NCBI GenBank assembly: GCA_020637895.1
Contig: JACKJP010000002.1
Coordinates: 496,001-560,000, forward strand
Source of the DNA: Rhodobiaceae bacterium
Lineage (GTDB): Bacteria > Pseudomonadota > Alphaproteobacteria > Rhizobiales > Tepidamorphaceae
Direction: 5' to 3'
DNA length: 64,000 nt
The translations under genes and the position numbers were made by a program. Shown here piece after piece: positions 9,046 to 17,354 of this stretch; position 1 is the stretch's first letter, and each line of letters begins with the position of its first letter. The notes beneath the pieces were generated by a model that saw only the letters and a program-made list of their open reading frames with translations, made no database searches and was not told the DNA's origin.

Positions 9046-9707
9046 TGAGCGACGTTGCGGCCAGGCCATTCCCCTTCCCGCTTGACCCTGAACACGCGGC
9101 ACTGATCGTCATCGACATGCAACGCGACTTCATCGAGAAGGGCGGCTTCGGGGCGAGCCTCGGCAATGACGTGACGCGTCTTCAGGCGATTGTTCCGACT
9201 GTTGCGCGGCTGATCGGGGTTTGTCGCAGCGCAAACGTACCCGTCATTCACACACGCGAATGCCACCTGCCAGACCTTTCAGACTGTCCGCCCGCCAAGC
9301 GGGAGCGGGGCAAGCCGACATTGCGCATCGGCGATGAGGGACCGATGGGCCGCGTCCTGATCAAGGGCGAGCCGGGTGCGGAAATCATCCCCGAAGTATT
9401 TCCGATCGAAGGCGAGCATGTCATCGACAAGCCAGGCAAGGGCGCATTCTACGCGACCGGCCTGCAGCCGATTCTCGACGAACTCGGCATTACGCAACTC
9501 ATCTTCGCAGGCGTCACAACCGAAGTCTGCGTCCAGACCACGATGCGCGAGGCCAATGACCGCGGCTATGAGTGCCTGCTGGCAAGCGACGCGACCGAAA
9601 GCTACTTCCCGGAGTTCAAGCAAGCGGCGCTCGACATGATCGCGGCGCAAGGTGCCATCGTTGGATGGGTCGCGACGACGGAAGACATCGCCAGGGCGCT
9701 CGCATGA
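9042..9707 (+). CDS. Isochorismatase-like cysteine hydrolase
   Basis: This second amidohydrolase of the isochorismatase family (221 residues) is a distant paralogue of the biuret hydrolase in the same operon. It keeps the triad: Asp25 (IVIDMQRDF), Lys130 (VIDKPGKGAF) and Cys163 (TTEVCVQTT). It lacks the extended N-terminus of the biuH product and has PPAKRERGKPTLRIGDEGP where biuH has the NKRWRS stretch. The start at 9042 overlaps the ATPase stop (ATGATG gives two options). It may act on a related ureide or on a product of the first enzyme; the substrate is unproven. Confidence 0.85.
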   Translation: MMSDVAARPFPFPLDPEHAALIVIDMQRDFIEKGGFGASLGNDVTRLQAIVPTVARLIGVCRSANVPVIHTRECHLPDLSDCPPAKRERGKPTLRIGDEGPMGRVLIKGEPGAEIIPEVFPIEGEHVIDKPGKGAFYATGLQPILDELGITQLIFAGVTTEVCVQTTMREANDRGYECLLASDATESYFPEFKQAALDMIAAQGAIVGWVATTEDIARALA

Positions 9708-10036
9708 CCAAACCCTTCTCTCTTGCGGGCCTGATCGACGGGGGCTGGCGCGACTGCGCTTTTGAACCGTTCAGGCCGGGCATTGAAATGTGCACGCTTG
9801 TTGAAGGCAGTCCGACCGTCGCGCTGCTGAAATATGCGCCGGGCGGGCATGCGCCTTTGCACAGGCATACGGGACTTGAGACCGTGATCGTGCTGGAAGG
9901 CTCGCAACGCGACGAACATGGCCTTTATGAAAAAGGCGCCGTCGTCTTCAATCCGGCCCAGTCGCAGCATTCCGTCACATCGGACGACGGCTGCATCGTG
10001 CTCATCCAGTGGCACAGCCCTATCGAATTCCTATAG
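9704..10036 (+). CDS. Small cupin (ChrR-like) protein
   Basis: The 110-residue protein is a single cupin barrel. Motif 1 is GGHAPLHRHTGLETVIVLEG (metal ligands His-x-His and Glu) and motif 2 is PAQSQHSV. It is the last gene of the transporter/hydrolase operon, and its ATG overlaps the preceding stop. Such small cupins can be enzymes for ureide-type compounds or metal-bound sensors. Nothing here decides which. Confidence 0.75.
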   Translation: MTKPFSLAGLIDGGWRDCAFEPFRPGIEMCTLVEGSPTVALLKYAPGGHAPLHRHTGLETVIVLEGSQRDEHGLYEKGAVVFNPAQSQHSVTSDDGCIVLIQWHSPIEFL

Positions 10037-10086
10037 GCTCAGTTTCGCTCGCGACCGCCATTTGACGCCACGCACCCGCGATGATA

Positions 10087-10111
10087 ATGAAACATGAATC
10101 ACTTTTCATGT
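10087..10111. promoter_or_regulatory. Operator site A for the TetR-family regulator
   Basis: A 25-base site, ATGAA..ATGAATCA.TT.TCATGT, ends 27 bases before the tetR-type start codon. It matches the site at 19392-19416 in 21 of 25 positions. The core has ATGA..TCAT inverted ends (ATGAATCACTTTTCAT), similar in style to operators of acyl-CoA-responsive TetR regulators. It probably binds the TetR protein encoded next to it. Confidence 0.65.
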
Positions 10112-10138
10112 ATTGTCGTAGCGAGCGTTTTGCCGACC

Positions 10139-10750
10139 ATGCCGGAATCTTCGACAACGCCGATTCAGACCAGCCTGCCAAAGACCAAACGAGGCCGGGC
10201 GCGGCGCGAGCAGATCCTGCGGGCTGCCGAGCAGGTTTTCGCCGAACGCGGTTTTTCGGATACGTCCATCTCCGATATCACGCGTGTCGCGGGCACGGCG
10301 CAGGGCACGCTCTATATCTATTTCAACAGCAAGGAAGACATCTTCCGCGAGCTCGTCGCAGAGATGGGGCACCTGACACGCACCGTCGTCGCCGAAGCGA
10401 TCGGCTCCGCCAAGGGACGGCTGGAGGCTGAAAAGATCGGTCTTCGCACCTTTCTGGAGTTCGTTGCCGAGCGCCCGGCACTTTACCGGATCGTCGAGGA
10501 AGCACGGTTCGTCCATCCGCCATCCTACGAAGCCTATTTCGCATCATTCGCCGACGCCTACAGACGGCAGCTTGAGACCGCCGCCAAGCGCGGCGACATC
10601 AAACCGGGCGATGCCGAAATCAGGGCGTGGGCGCTGATGGGCATGGCCAAGACCCTCGGCGAGCGGTTCGTCCTTTGGAAAAAGGACCGGGAAATCGACG
10701 AGGTTGCCGACTGCGCGTTCGATCTGATCGGCAAGGGCCTCGAACCGTGA
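10139..10750 (+). CDS. TetR/AcrR-family transcriptional regulator
   Basis: The 203-residue protein has an N-terminal TetR helix-turn-helix (REQILRAAEQVFAERGFSDT, then ITRVAGTAQGTLYIYFNSKE, residues 22-68) and a C-terminal ligand domain (ALYRIVEEARFVHPPSYEAY). I placed the start at the ATG at 10139. The in-frame ATG at 10094 lies inside the operator. It leads an operon of acyl-CoA enzymes (hydratase, ligase, MaoC) with overlapping genes. The shared operator implies it also controls the Liv-type transporter at 14.5-19.4 kb. The likely ligand is an acyl-CoA made by the operon. Confidence 0.88.
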   Translation: MPESSTTPIQTSLPKTKRGRARREQILRAAEQVFAERGFSDTSISDITRVAGTAQGTLYIYFNSKEDIFRELVAEMGHLTRTVVAEAIGSAKGRLEAEKIGLRTFLEFVAERPALYRIVEEARFVHPPSYEAYFASFADAYRRQLETAAKRGDIKPGDAEIRAWALMGMAKTLGERFVLWKKDREIDEVADCAFDLIGKGLEP

Positions 10751-11529
10751 CCGCGAAGCGGGTTCTGAGCGAGCACCGCACGCTACCTTCCGGCCGGCTT
10801 GTGGCCGATATCCTGCTCCACGCCGCAACGCGCTGCAACAGCCTCGAACCGCAGATACTGGGGGAGCTTCAGACCGCATTCGCCGATGCCCTGTCGGCGA
10901 AAGCCGCGTTTGTCACGCTCACCGGCGACGGCCGACATTTTTCCACTGGCGGCGATGTCGAGGCCTTCCACGAAGCGGGCGACAGATACGGATATGCGGA
11001 GCGCCTGGTCGGTCAGCTTCAGGCCATCGTCGGCGGCATGCTGGCGAGCAACGCGATCATCGTCGCGGCAGCGCAGGGCGCGACGACGGGCGGCAGCGCC
11101 GGCCTGCTCTTTGCTGCCGATCTCGTCATCATGTCCGAAGACGCCTTTCTGCAGCCCTATTACGCCGAAGTCGGATTTGCGCCCGATGGCGGATGGTGCG
11201 CACTGCTGCCTGAAAGGATCGGCGCTGGACGCGCCCTTGCGGTCCAGCTCGAAAATCGGCGGATACCAGCCAGAGACGCGCTTGCATTCGGCATCGCCAA
11301 TCGCATCGTTCCGGCAGATCAATTGCAGAGCGCGCTGGCAGAAACCGTCGAGCGGCTCGATGCCGATCATGTCGTCGATGCCATGATCGCGGCCAAACGG
11401 CTGGTCTGGGACGAAGGGCGTCTAGACCAAATTGCCAACAGACTGGCCGCGGAACACGCGGCATTCTGCGCGGAAATCGTGAAACCCGGCACAGAACGGG
11501 GGATGGCGCGCTTTCTGAGCGCGCTTTGA
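10747..11529 (+). CDS. Enoyl-CoA hydratase/isomerase family protein
   Basis: The 260-residue crotonase-fold protein starts at a GTG that overlaps the tetR stop (GTGA). Family features are TGDGRHFSTGGDVEAFHEAG (first oxyanion strand) and GATTGGSAGLLFAADLVIMSED (second). One of the usual catalytic acids falls in YYAEVGFAPDGGW. It would hydrate or isomerise an enoyl-CoA produced by the ligase encoded next. The tight coupling to the regulator and ligase genes indicates a dedicated carboxylic-acid degradation route. The exact substrate is unknown. Confidence 0.85.
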   Translation: MTAKRVLSEHRTLPSGRLVADILLHAATRCNSLEPQILGELQTAFADALSAKAAFVTLTGDGRHFSTGGDVEAFHEAGDRYGYAERLVGQLQAIVGGMLASNAIIVAAAQGATTGGSAGLLFAADLVIMSEDAFLQPYYAEVGFAPDGGWCALLPERIGAGRALAVQLENRRIPARDALAFGIANRIVPADQLQSALAETVERLDADHVVDAMIAAKRLVWDEGRLDQIANRLAAEHAAFCAEIVKPGTERGMARFLSAL

Positions 11530-11541
11530 GGAACGAACGGG

Positions 11542-13041
11542 ATGTTTGAACATCTGCCGGACATGGCGGCAAAACGTGCCGAGCTGACCCCGGACGCGGT
11601 CGCCTTCGTGGAAGCGGAGACCGCGCGTCGCTGGTCGTTTGCAGATATCAACACCGCCGCAGACCGGCTCGGCGCCGGGTTGGAGACACTGGGACTTCAT
11701 CGCGGCGAGCGGCTCGCCATCCTCACCTGGAACCGCGTGGAATTTTTCATTGCGCTTTTCGCCTGCCAGAAGACCGGCATCATCCTGGCGCCGCTCAACT
11801 GGCGCCAGCCGGTCGCCGAACTTCTTCCGGTCGTGGAATCTGTCGGTGCATCGGCAATCCTCTTCGATGCGGAGAATGCCGAAAGCGGGCGAGCGCTGGC
11901 AGCACGGGCCAACTTGAAGCGGCTGGCCATCGGTGGCGCGCAGCAGGGCGAGGCAGCCGTCGAGGCGCTGATGGAAAAAGACGCCGCCGCCTATACCGCC
12001 GCTGTCTCAGCGACTGAGCCGTGGTACCTCCTCTTCACCTCCGGCACGACCGGCCTGCCGAAAGCCGTGGTGCAGACGGCGCGGATGTGCTGGGCCAACA
12101 CCGTCAATATCGGCCAGGCCGTCGACCTGGTCAGCAGCGACAGGAGCATCAATTTCCTTCCGCTGTTTCACACTGCCGGCATCAATCTCTATACGATGCC
12201 ACTGTTTCTCCATGGCGGTTCGTCAATCATCGTCAAACGGTTCGAACCTGCGACCATCCTCGGCCTGATCGGCGCCGAAAAGATCACGCAGTTCTTCGGT
12301 GTTCCTGCGATCTTCCAGGCTTTCAGCCTCCACCCGGACGTCGAATCCGTCGACTGGAACGACGTGCGCTGCGCCTGCGGCGGCGCGCCCCTTCCCGAAC
12401 CGCATATCCGCTTCTTCGCCGAACGCGGGGCGATGATCTGCAACGGCTTCGGGATGACCGAGACGGGGCCGACCGCTTTCGTTGTCGACCGTGCGCATGC
12501 GGTGGAAAAGATCGGGTCGGTCGGCAGACCGCAAAGCCTGACCGAGGTGCGGCTCGATGGCATCGAACCGGGCGCGCCCGGCACGGGAGAAGTGCTGCTG
12601 CGCGGCCCTGCGATTACGCCGGGCTATTTTGAAAATCACGATGCAACGTCAGCTGCATTCACCGAAGACGGCTGGCTGCGTTCCGGTGACATCGCGCGGC
12701 GCGACGCGGACGGCTACTATTTCATCGTCGACCGCATCAAGGACATGTTCATCTCCGGTGGCGAGAACGTCTATCCCGCCGAGGTGGAGCGCGTACTCGT
12801 CAGCCATGAAGCGATACTGGAAGCTGCCGTCATCGGCATCAGCGACGAAAAATGGGGCGAAAGCGGCGCCGCCTTCATTCTCCTCAGGCCGGGGCGCACG
12901 CTCGACACGGCCACCCTCGCCGGCTGGTGCCGCGAGCGCCTTGCCGCCTACAAGGTGCCGCGCAGCTTCACCATTGTTGACGACTTTCCCCGGACCGCCG
13001 CAGGCAAGGTGCGCAAGCCCGAACTGAGGAAGATGGCATGA
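11542..13041 (+). CDS. AMP-binding acyl-CoA ligase
   Basis: The 499-residue member of the ANL superfamily activates a carboxylic acid to its acyl-CoA with ATP. Motifs in order: P-loop LLFTSGTTGLPKAVVQT (about residue 165), NGFGMTETGPTAFV (A5), SGDIARRDADGYYFIVDRIK (A7/A8), SGGENVYPAEVE, and the C-terminal catalytic Lys in RTAAGKVRKPEL. It begins 12 bases after the hydratase stop and overlaps the following MaoC gene. The acid is presumably brought in by the co-regulated Liv-type importer. Confidence 0.9.
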   Translation: MFEHLPDMAAKRAELTPDAVAFVEAETARRWSFADINTAADRLGAGLETLGLHRGERLAILTWNRVEFFIALFACQKTGIILAPLNWRQPVAELLPVVESVGASAILFDAENAESGRALAARANLKRLAIGGAQQGEAAVEALMEKDAAAYTAAVSATEPWYLLFTSGTTGLPKAVVQTARMCWANTVNIGQAVDLVSSDRSINFLPLFHTAGINLYTMPLFLHGGSSIIVKRFEPATILGLIGAEKITQFFGVPAIFQAFSLHPDVESVDWNDVRCACGGAPLPEPHIRFFAERGAMICNGFGMTETGPTAFVVDRAHAVEKIGSVGRPQSLTEVRLDGIEPGAPGTGEVLLRGPAITPGYFENHDATSAAFTEDGWLRSGDIARRDADGYYFIVDRIKDMFISGGENVYPAEVERVLVSHEAILEAAVIGISDEKWGESGAAFILLRPGRTLDTATLAGWCRERLAAYKVPRSFTIVDDFPRTAAGKVRKPELRKMA

Positions 13042-13397
13042 GCAGCCTGCTGATCGAACGGCAGTGGATTCCAACACAGGAAGAATTCGATCTCTTCGCC
13101 CGCATTTCCGGGGACGACAACCCCATCCATGTCGACCCGGAATTTTCGGCGCGTACACGCTTCGGCCGCACCGTGTCGCATGGCATGCTGATCTATTCCA
13201 AACTCTGGGGGCTGATCATGGACGCGATGCCGGACGCAAGGCAGGCGTCGCAATTCATGATGTTTCCGCACCCGTGCTTTGCCGGCGAGCCGGTCAATCT
13301 CACCGTCGAGGAAATTGCCGGAAGGCGCCTGTCGGTACGGGCAGTCCGGCAGGCAGACGGGGCAGAACTGCTCGTCGGCGAAGCGGAGTTGGCGTGA
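13038..13397 (+). CDS. MaoC-like hotdog dehydratase, catalytic type
   Basis: The 119-residue hotdog-fold protein carries the (R)-hydratase signature FARISGDDNPIHVDPEFSAR (Asp-x4-His dyad) and VSHGMLIYSKLWGLI. It would hydrate or dehydrate an acyl-CoA. Start ATG overlaps the ligase stop, and its own stop overlaps the start of the next hotdog gene by one base (TGATG). The two consecutive single-hotdog genes may encode a heteromeric enzyme. Confidence 0.85.
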   Translation: MSSLLIERQWIPTQEEFDLFARISGDDNPIHVDPEFSARTRFGRTVSHGMLIYSKLWGLIMDAMPDARQASQFMMFPHPCFAGEPVNLTVEEIAGRRLSVRAVRQADGAELLVGEAELA

Positions 13398-13756
13398 TGA
13401 AAACCGGGGACTTCGCTGAAGTGCGCCGCAGTTTCGACCATTCGGAGATGGCAGCGTTTTCCGCGCTTGCCGGCACCGGGGTGCTTCCCGAAGCGGTCCC
13501 CGAACCGCTGATCGCCGCCATGTTCTCCTATCTTCTCGGCGTGAAACTGCCGGGACCGGGCACCAATTATCTCAAGCAGGAAATGTGCTTCTTGAGGCCG
13601 GCGCCGCTGGGCGTGACACTGACTGCGCGGGTGGAGATTTCCCGCCTCAGGCCGGAAAAGCATCTGGTCGATCTTTGGGCAACCTGCACCACGCCCGAGG
13701 GAAGCGTCATCTGCGAAGGACGCTCGCTGGTGCTGGCAAAGGACGTATCGGCCTAA
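13397..13756 (+). CDS. Hotdog-fold protein lacking the hydratase dyad
   Basis: The 119-residue product has the length and strand pattern of a MaoC hotdog domain (NYLKQEMCFLRPAPLGVTLT, LVDLWATCTTPEGSVICEGR). At the position of the catalytic Asp-x4-His it reads FSALAGTGVLPEAVPEPLIA, with no such dyad. It directly follows the catalytic MaoC gene (shared base at 13397), which suggests a non-catalytic partner subunit. The gene end overlaps the convergent hydrolase gene by four bases. Confidence 0.75.
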   Translation: MKTGDFAEVRRSFDHSEMAAFSALAGTGVLPEAVPEPLIAAMFSYLLGVKLPGPGTNYLKQEMCFLRPAPLGVTLTARVEISRLRPEKHLVDLWATCTTPEGSVICEGRSLVLAKDVSA

Positions 13757-14541
13757 CTCTGTCGCTGCGCAAAAGCGCCAATCACATCGGCGAAGGCTTC
13801 CGGCTCTTCAAGGTGCGGCGCGTGGCCCGACGCGGCAAAGCTGTGCAGATCGGCGTCGGGTGCGGCTGCGGCCAGCCACTCGGCAGTCTGGCGCGAATAG
13901 ACGCGGCTGCGAGCACCATGGGTCACGAGAAAGGGTATGGAAATCCTTTCCACCATCGCACGGCAATCGGCGTTGGAAAGCGACGCCCACATCGCGTTCA
14001 TCGCGTGCGCGTCGGTTGAGCGGATCTGGGCGACTGCGTCATCGAAACTGAAGATGGCGGCGCCCTTTCGGTCAGCGAACATGCCGGCCGCGATGGCGGG
14101 GGCAGCGGATGCCCAGTCCTTTTCGAAGCGCTCGGCATTGTGCCGGATCTTTTCGCGCGTCTGACCTTTCAGGCCGAGCGTCCAGCCGCCCTCGTTGACG
14201 ATCTTCGGGCTCATGTCGACCGATACCAGACCGCGCACCCGACCTTCTCCGTAGCGATCCAGATAGGTCCATGCGGTAGCCGCGCCAAGCGACCATCCAA
14301 CCATGATGATGGCGGAAAGGCCGCGTGTTTCGATGAGACGAGCGACCAGATCGGCCGCGCTGTCGATGGATGGCTCAATGCCCAGCGCCCTGCCATGACC
14401 CGGCAGATCGGGGGCGACGCAATGGAACCTGCCGGAAAGCCGCGCGAACTGGTCGGCGAAGAGCCTGCTCTCCATCGTCCAGCCATGAAGAAACAGAATT
14501 GTCGGCCCCTGCCCGGCCTCCAGGGCGAAGGGCGTTTCCAT
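13753..14541 (-). CDS. Alpha/beta-hydrolase
   Basis: The 262-residue hydrolase has an oxyanion-hole motif TILFLHGWTMES, nucleophile elbow GWSLGAA (Ser), and a C-terminal His in SGHAPHLEEPEAF. No signal peptide is seen. The ATG at 14541 begins two bases past the end of the LivM-type gene, so it is the last gene of the Liv operon. It may release the free acid from an imported ester or lactone, or cleave a ring-opened intermediate. Substrate is unknown. Confidence 0.85.
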   Translation of the reverse strand: METPFALEAGQGPTILFLHGWTMESRLFADQFARLSGRFHCVAPDLPGHGRALGIEPSIDSAADLVARLIETRGLSAIIMVGWSLGAATAWTYLDRYGEGRVRGLVSVDMSPKIVNEGGWTLGLKGQTREKIRHNAERFEKDWASAAPAIAAGMFADRKGAAIFSFDDAVAQIRSTDAHAMNAMWASLSNADCRAMVERISIPFLVTHGARSRVYSRQTAEWLAAAAPDADLHSFAASGHAPHLEEPEAFADVIGAFAQRQS

Positions 14542-14542
14542 C

Positions 14543-15607
14543 CTACCGGCCTTGCCGCAGGCGGCCGACGATGCCGGTGGGAAAGAAGTAGACCGACAGG
14601 ACGAAGAGGACGCCAAGCCAGAGCAGCCAACGGTCGGGATCAAAGAAGAGCGGCAGGACGGGTACCTTGGCGGTAGCGCTCGCGGCGACGGCCATCAGTT
14701 CCTGAAGGTAGTTCTGCGCGATGATGAAGACGGCCGCACCGATCACCGCGCCGTACATCGTGCCCATGCCGCCGATCACGACCATCAGCAGGATATCGAT
14801 CATGATCTCGAAGCTCAGCGTCGTATCGGGACCGACATAGCGCAGCCAGATGGCAAAGAGGGACCCGGCGATAGCGGCCACGGCCGCTGAAATGCAGGTC
14901 GCTGCGGTGCGGTAGTAGACGACGCGATAGCCGATCGCCTCGGCCCTGAAGTCGTTCTCGCGGATCGCCTGCAGCACGCGCCCGAAGGGCGAATTGACGA
15001 TTCGCAAAAGCAGCAGGAACAGAATGAGCGCGCTGAAAAACACCAGATAGTAGTTCAGCAGCTTGCCGTTCAGGGAGACATCGAAGAGCCTGCCGTCGGC
15101 GAATTTGAATGCCGGCGTCAGAGCACGGGGTATCTGGTAGTTGAGCCCGTCTTCTCCGCCGGTTAGCGACGAGAGCTGGCTGACCAGCACCGCAACGGCG
15201 GAAGCGACAGCCAGCGTGATCATGGCAAAGAAGATCGCCCGCACGCGCAGACTGAAGAGACCGATCAGCAATGCAAGGACAGCAGCGGCGACAGCCCCGG
15301 CCAGCGTTCCCACGATCAGCGCATCGAAGCCGCGACCCATATGGACGGACGCAAGCGCGACGCCATAGGCCCCCATGCCGAAGAACATGGTGTGGGCGAA
15401 CGAGACGATGCCGCCATAGCCGAGCATCAGATCGTAGCTGGCGACGAGCACGATGAAGATGCAGATTCTAGCCGCCGTCTCCAGCGAGCGGATGCCGGGG
15501 AAGAGGAACGGTGCCAGCGCAAGACCGATCAGGATCGCAAGCAGGATGATCGTGAGAACGATGCTGCGCGGCCGGTCACCGGAAATGAGGCGCGTCAACA
15601 TCGTCAT
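14543..15607 (-). CDS. livM: LivM-type branched-chain amino acid/aromatic acid ABC permease
   Basis: The 354-residue permease has the LivM signature SYDLMLGYGGIVSFAHTMFF and about nine transmembrane segments. The ATG at 15607 overlaps the LivH stop (ATGA). An upstream in-frame extension is antisense-like arginine-rich sequence and was discarded. Liv-type transporters outside amino acid clusters often import aromatic or dicarboxylic acids. Its operon shares an operator with the acyl-CoA operon at 10-13.8 kb. Confidence 0.9.
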   Translation of the reverse strand: MTMLTRLISGDRPRSIVLTIILLAILIGLALAPFLFPGIRSLETAARICIFIVLVASYDLMLGYGGIVSFAHTMFFGMGAYGVALASVHMGRGFDALIVGTLAGAVAAAVLALLIGLFSLRVRAIFFAMITLAVASAVAVLVSQLSSLTGGEDGLNYQIPRALTPAFKFADGRLFDVSLNGKLLNYYLVFFSALILFLLLLRIVNSPFGRVLQAIRENDFRAEAIGYRVVYYRTAATCISAAVAAIAGSLFAIWLRYVGPDTTLSFEIMIDILLMVVIGGMGTMYGAVIGAAVFIIAQNYLQELMAVAASATAKVPVLPLFFDPDRWLLWLGVLFVLSVYFFPTGIVGRLRQGR

Positions 15608-16635
15608 TTCGCCTTCACAACGGGCAGCATGCCCTGCGGCCGCCACATCAGGATCAGCACAAGAAGACCGATATTGGAGATCAGCGCGACCTTCGGCTCG
15701 ATGAAGCCGACATAGTTCTGGAGCAGGCCGACGAGCAGCGCGCCAATGAAACAGCCTTCCACCGATCCGAGACCGCCGATGATGACGACGATGAACACGA
15801 GCACCATCATTTCCTGGCCCATATGGGCGGTGATGACCTCCTGGTAGAGCGCCCACATCACGCCGCCGAGACCGGCAAGCGCCGAGCCGGCGATGAACAC
15901 CGCGACGAACACGATCCTGAGCCGATAGCCGAGCGCCTCGACCATCTCGCCGTTCTGAACGCCGGCGCGAACGATCAGTCCGATCTTGGTGGAACGCAGG
16001 ACCCAGATCATGGCCAGGAAAAGGACCAGCCCGAAGCCAACCGCGAGCAGCCGGTATTTTTCGATCGCCGCGCCCGCAAAGGTGATTGCGCCCTTGAGCA
16101 TCTCAGGCCTCGAAAAGAAGATCTCGTCCGGGCCCCAGACGATCAGGATCAGCTGCTCGACAATGATGAGCCCGCCCATCGTGACGAGGATCTGTTTGAG
16201 ATGGGCGCCGTAAACGGGCTTCACGATCACCCGTTCAAAGATCCAGCCCATGACCGCCGTCGCCGCCATCGCACCGGCGACGGCGACAAGGACGGCCGCG
16301 ATGTTGAGCGCCAGCGACGGGGCGCCGGTCAGCGAGCCGAGCGCCAGCAGGATACTGACTCCGACAAACGCGCCTACCGAGATGAATGCGCCGTGGCCGA
16401 AATTGATGACGTCCATCAGGCCGAAGACCAGCGTGAGGCCGGATGCCATGATGAAGATCATCATGCCCATCGCGAGGCCCGAGACCGTCAATGTCAGCCA
16501 GGACGATGTTGCGGGGATCGCCAGATAGCCGACGACGACGAGAAGCGGTACGAGCAACAGCGGCAGATGACGCTGCATGCGCTGCCATGTTGAAAGCCCG
16601 GTAATGGTCGGGGCGTGATCGGGTGCGGCGGTCAT
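15604..16635 (-). CDS. livH: LivH-type ABC permease
   Basis: The 343-residue permease has the LivH signature GLTLVFGLMDVINFGHGAFI and a late loop ITAHMGQEMMVLVFIVVIIG followed by GGLGSVEGCFIGALLVG. The gene overlaps LivF at its start and LivM at its end by four bases each. It forms the transmembrane heterodimer with LivM. Confidence 0.9.
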   Translation of the reverse strand: MTAAPDHAPTITGLSTWQRMQRHLPLLLVPLLVVVGYLAIPATSSWLTLTVSGLAMGMMIFIMASGLTLVFGLMDVINFGHGAFISVGAFVGVSILLALGSLTGAPSLALNIAAVLVAVAGAMAATAVMGWIFERVIVKPVYGAHLKQILVTMGGLIIVEQLILIVWGPDEIFFSRPEMLKGAITFAGAAIEKYRLLAVGFGLVLFLAMIWVLRSTKIGLIVRAGVQNGEMVEALGYRLRIVFVAVFIAGSALAGLGGVMWALYQEVITAHMGQEMMVLVFIVVIIGGLGSVEGCFIGALLVGLLQNYVGFIEPKVALISNIGLLVLILMWRPQGMLPVVKAK

Positions 16636-17354
16636 GCGCTCTCCATGCTCAGGCCCATGAGGCGTTCCTGCAATGCGGTGTCGCCGGCAAGCGTTGCCAT
16701 CTCTCCGGCCCAGACGACACGGCCGTCATCCATGACCGCGCAGGTGTCGCCGAGCGCCTTGGCGACGGAAAAGTTCTGTTCGACGAGAAGGATCGAAGCG
16801 CCCTCCTGTTTCAGCGCGCGCAACGCACCGGCAAGGGTTGCGACGATGGCCGGGGCGAGCCCCTTGGTCGGCTCGTCGATGAGATAGAGCCGGCGCTTCT
16901 CGATCATCGCGCGGGCGACCGACAGCATCTGCTTCTGCCCGCCGGACAGCGTCCCCGCCTCCTTTTTCCAGAATGTCCTGAGCGGCGGAAATACGCTCTG
17001 CAGCCAGTCCAGCCGTTCTGCATCGATGGGGCCGCTGACGGCTGCGAGCGTCATGTTCTCCTCAACGGAGAGATCGGAGAAAATGCCCATGTCCTCCGGC
17101 ACGAAGCCAATGCCGCGACGGGCGATGGCTGGCGTCGGCAATGCGGCGATGTCCTCGCCCCGGAAGACAACGCGGCCCTCTTTGGCGCGCCACAGGCCCA
17201 TGATCGTGCGCAACGTCGTCGTCTTGCCGACCCCGTTGCGACCAAGCAGCATGGTGACGCCACCGGCGGGTACTTCCAGATCGACACCGCGAAGAATGTG
17301 GTACTGGGCAATGTCGGTGTGGACGCCCTGAAGGCTGAGGACCGGATCAGACAT
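16632..17354 (-). CDS. livF: LivF-type ABC ATP-binding protein
   Basis: The 240-residue ATPase has Walker A LLGRNGVGKTTTLRTIMG, signature LSGGQKQMLSVARAM, and Walker B LYLIDEPTKGLAPA. The start at 17354 (MSDPVLSL) overlaps the LivG end by eight bases. An in-frame start six codons upstream is possible. It acts in the cytoplasm with LivG to energise LivHM. Confidence 0.9.
   Translation of the reverse strand: MSDPVLSLQGVHTDIAQYHILRGVDLEVPAGGVTMLLGRNGVGKTTTLRTIMGLWRAKEGRVVFRGEDIAALPTPAIARRGIGFVPEDMGIFSDLSVEENMTLAAVSGPIDAERLDWLQSVFPPLRTFWKKEAGTLSGGQKQMLSVARAMIEKRRLYLIDEPTKGLAPAIVATLAGALRALKQEGASILLVEQNFSVAKALGDTCAVMDDGRVVWAGEMATLAGDTALQERLMGLSMESA

Noticed and set aside
14140..14676. Plus-strand frame across the hydrolase gene
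   Set aside because: Antisense to the alpha/beta-hydrolase and end of livM, with no ribosome site and no family resemblance.
15023..15607. Upstream extension of livM into a frame reaching 15856
   Set aside because: The extra residues are antisense-like Arg/His-rich sequence inside livH; the ATG at 15607 overlaps the livH stop as expected.
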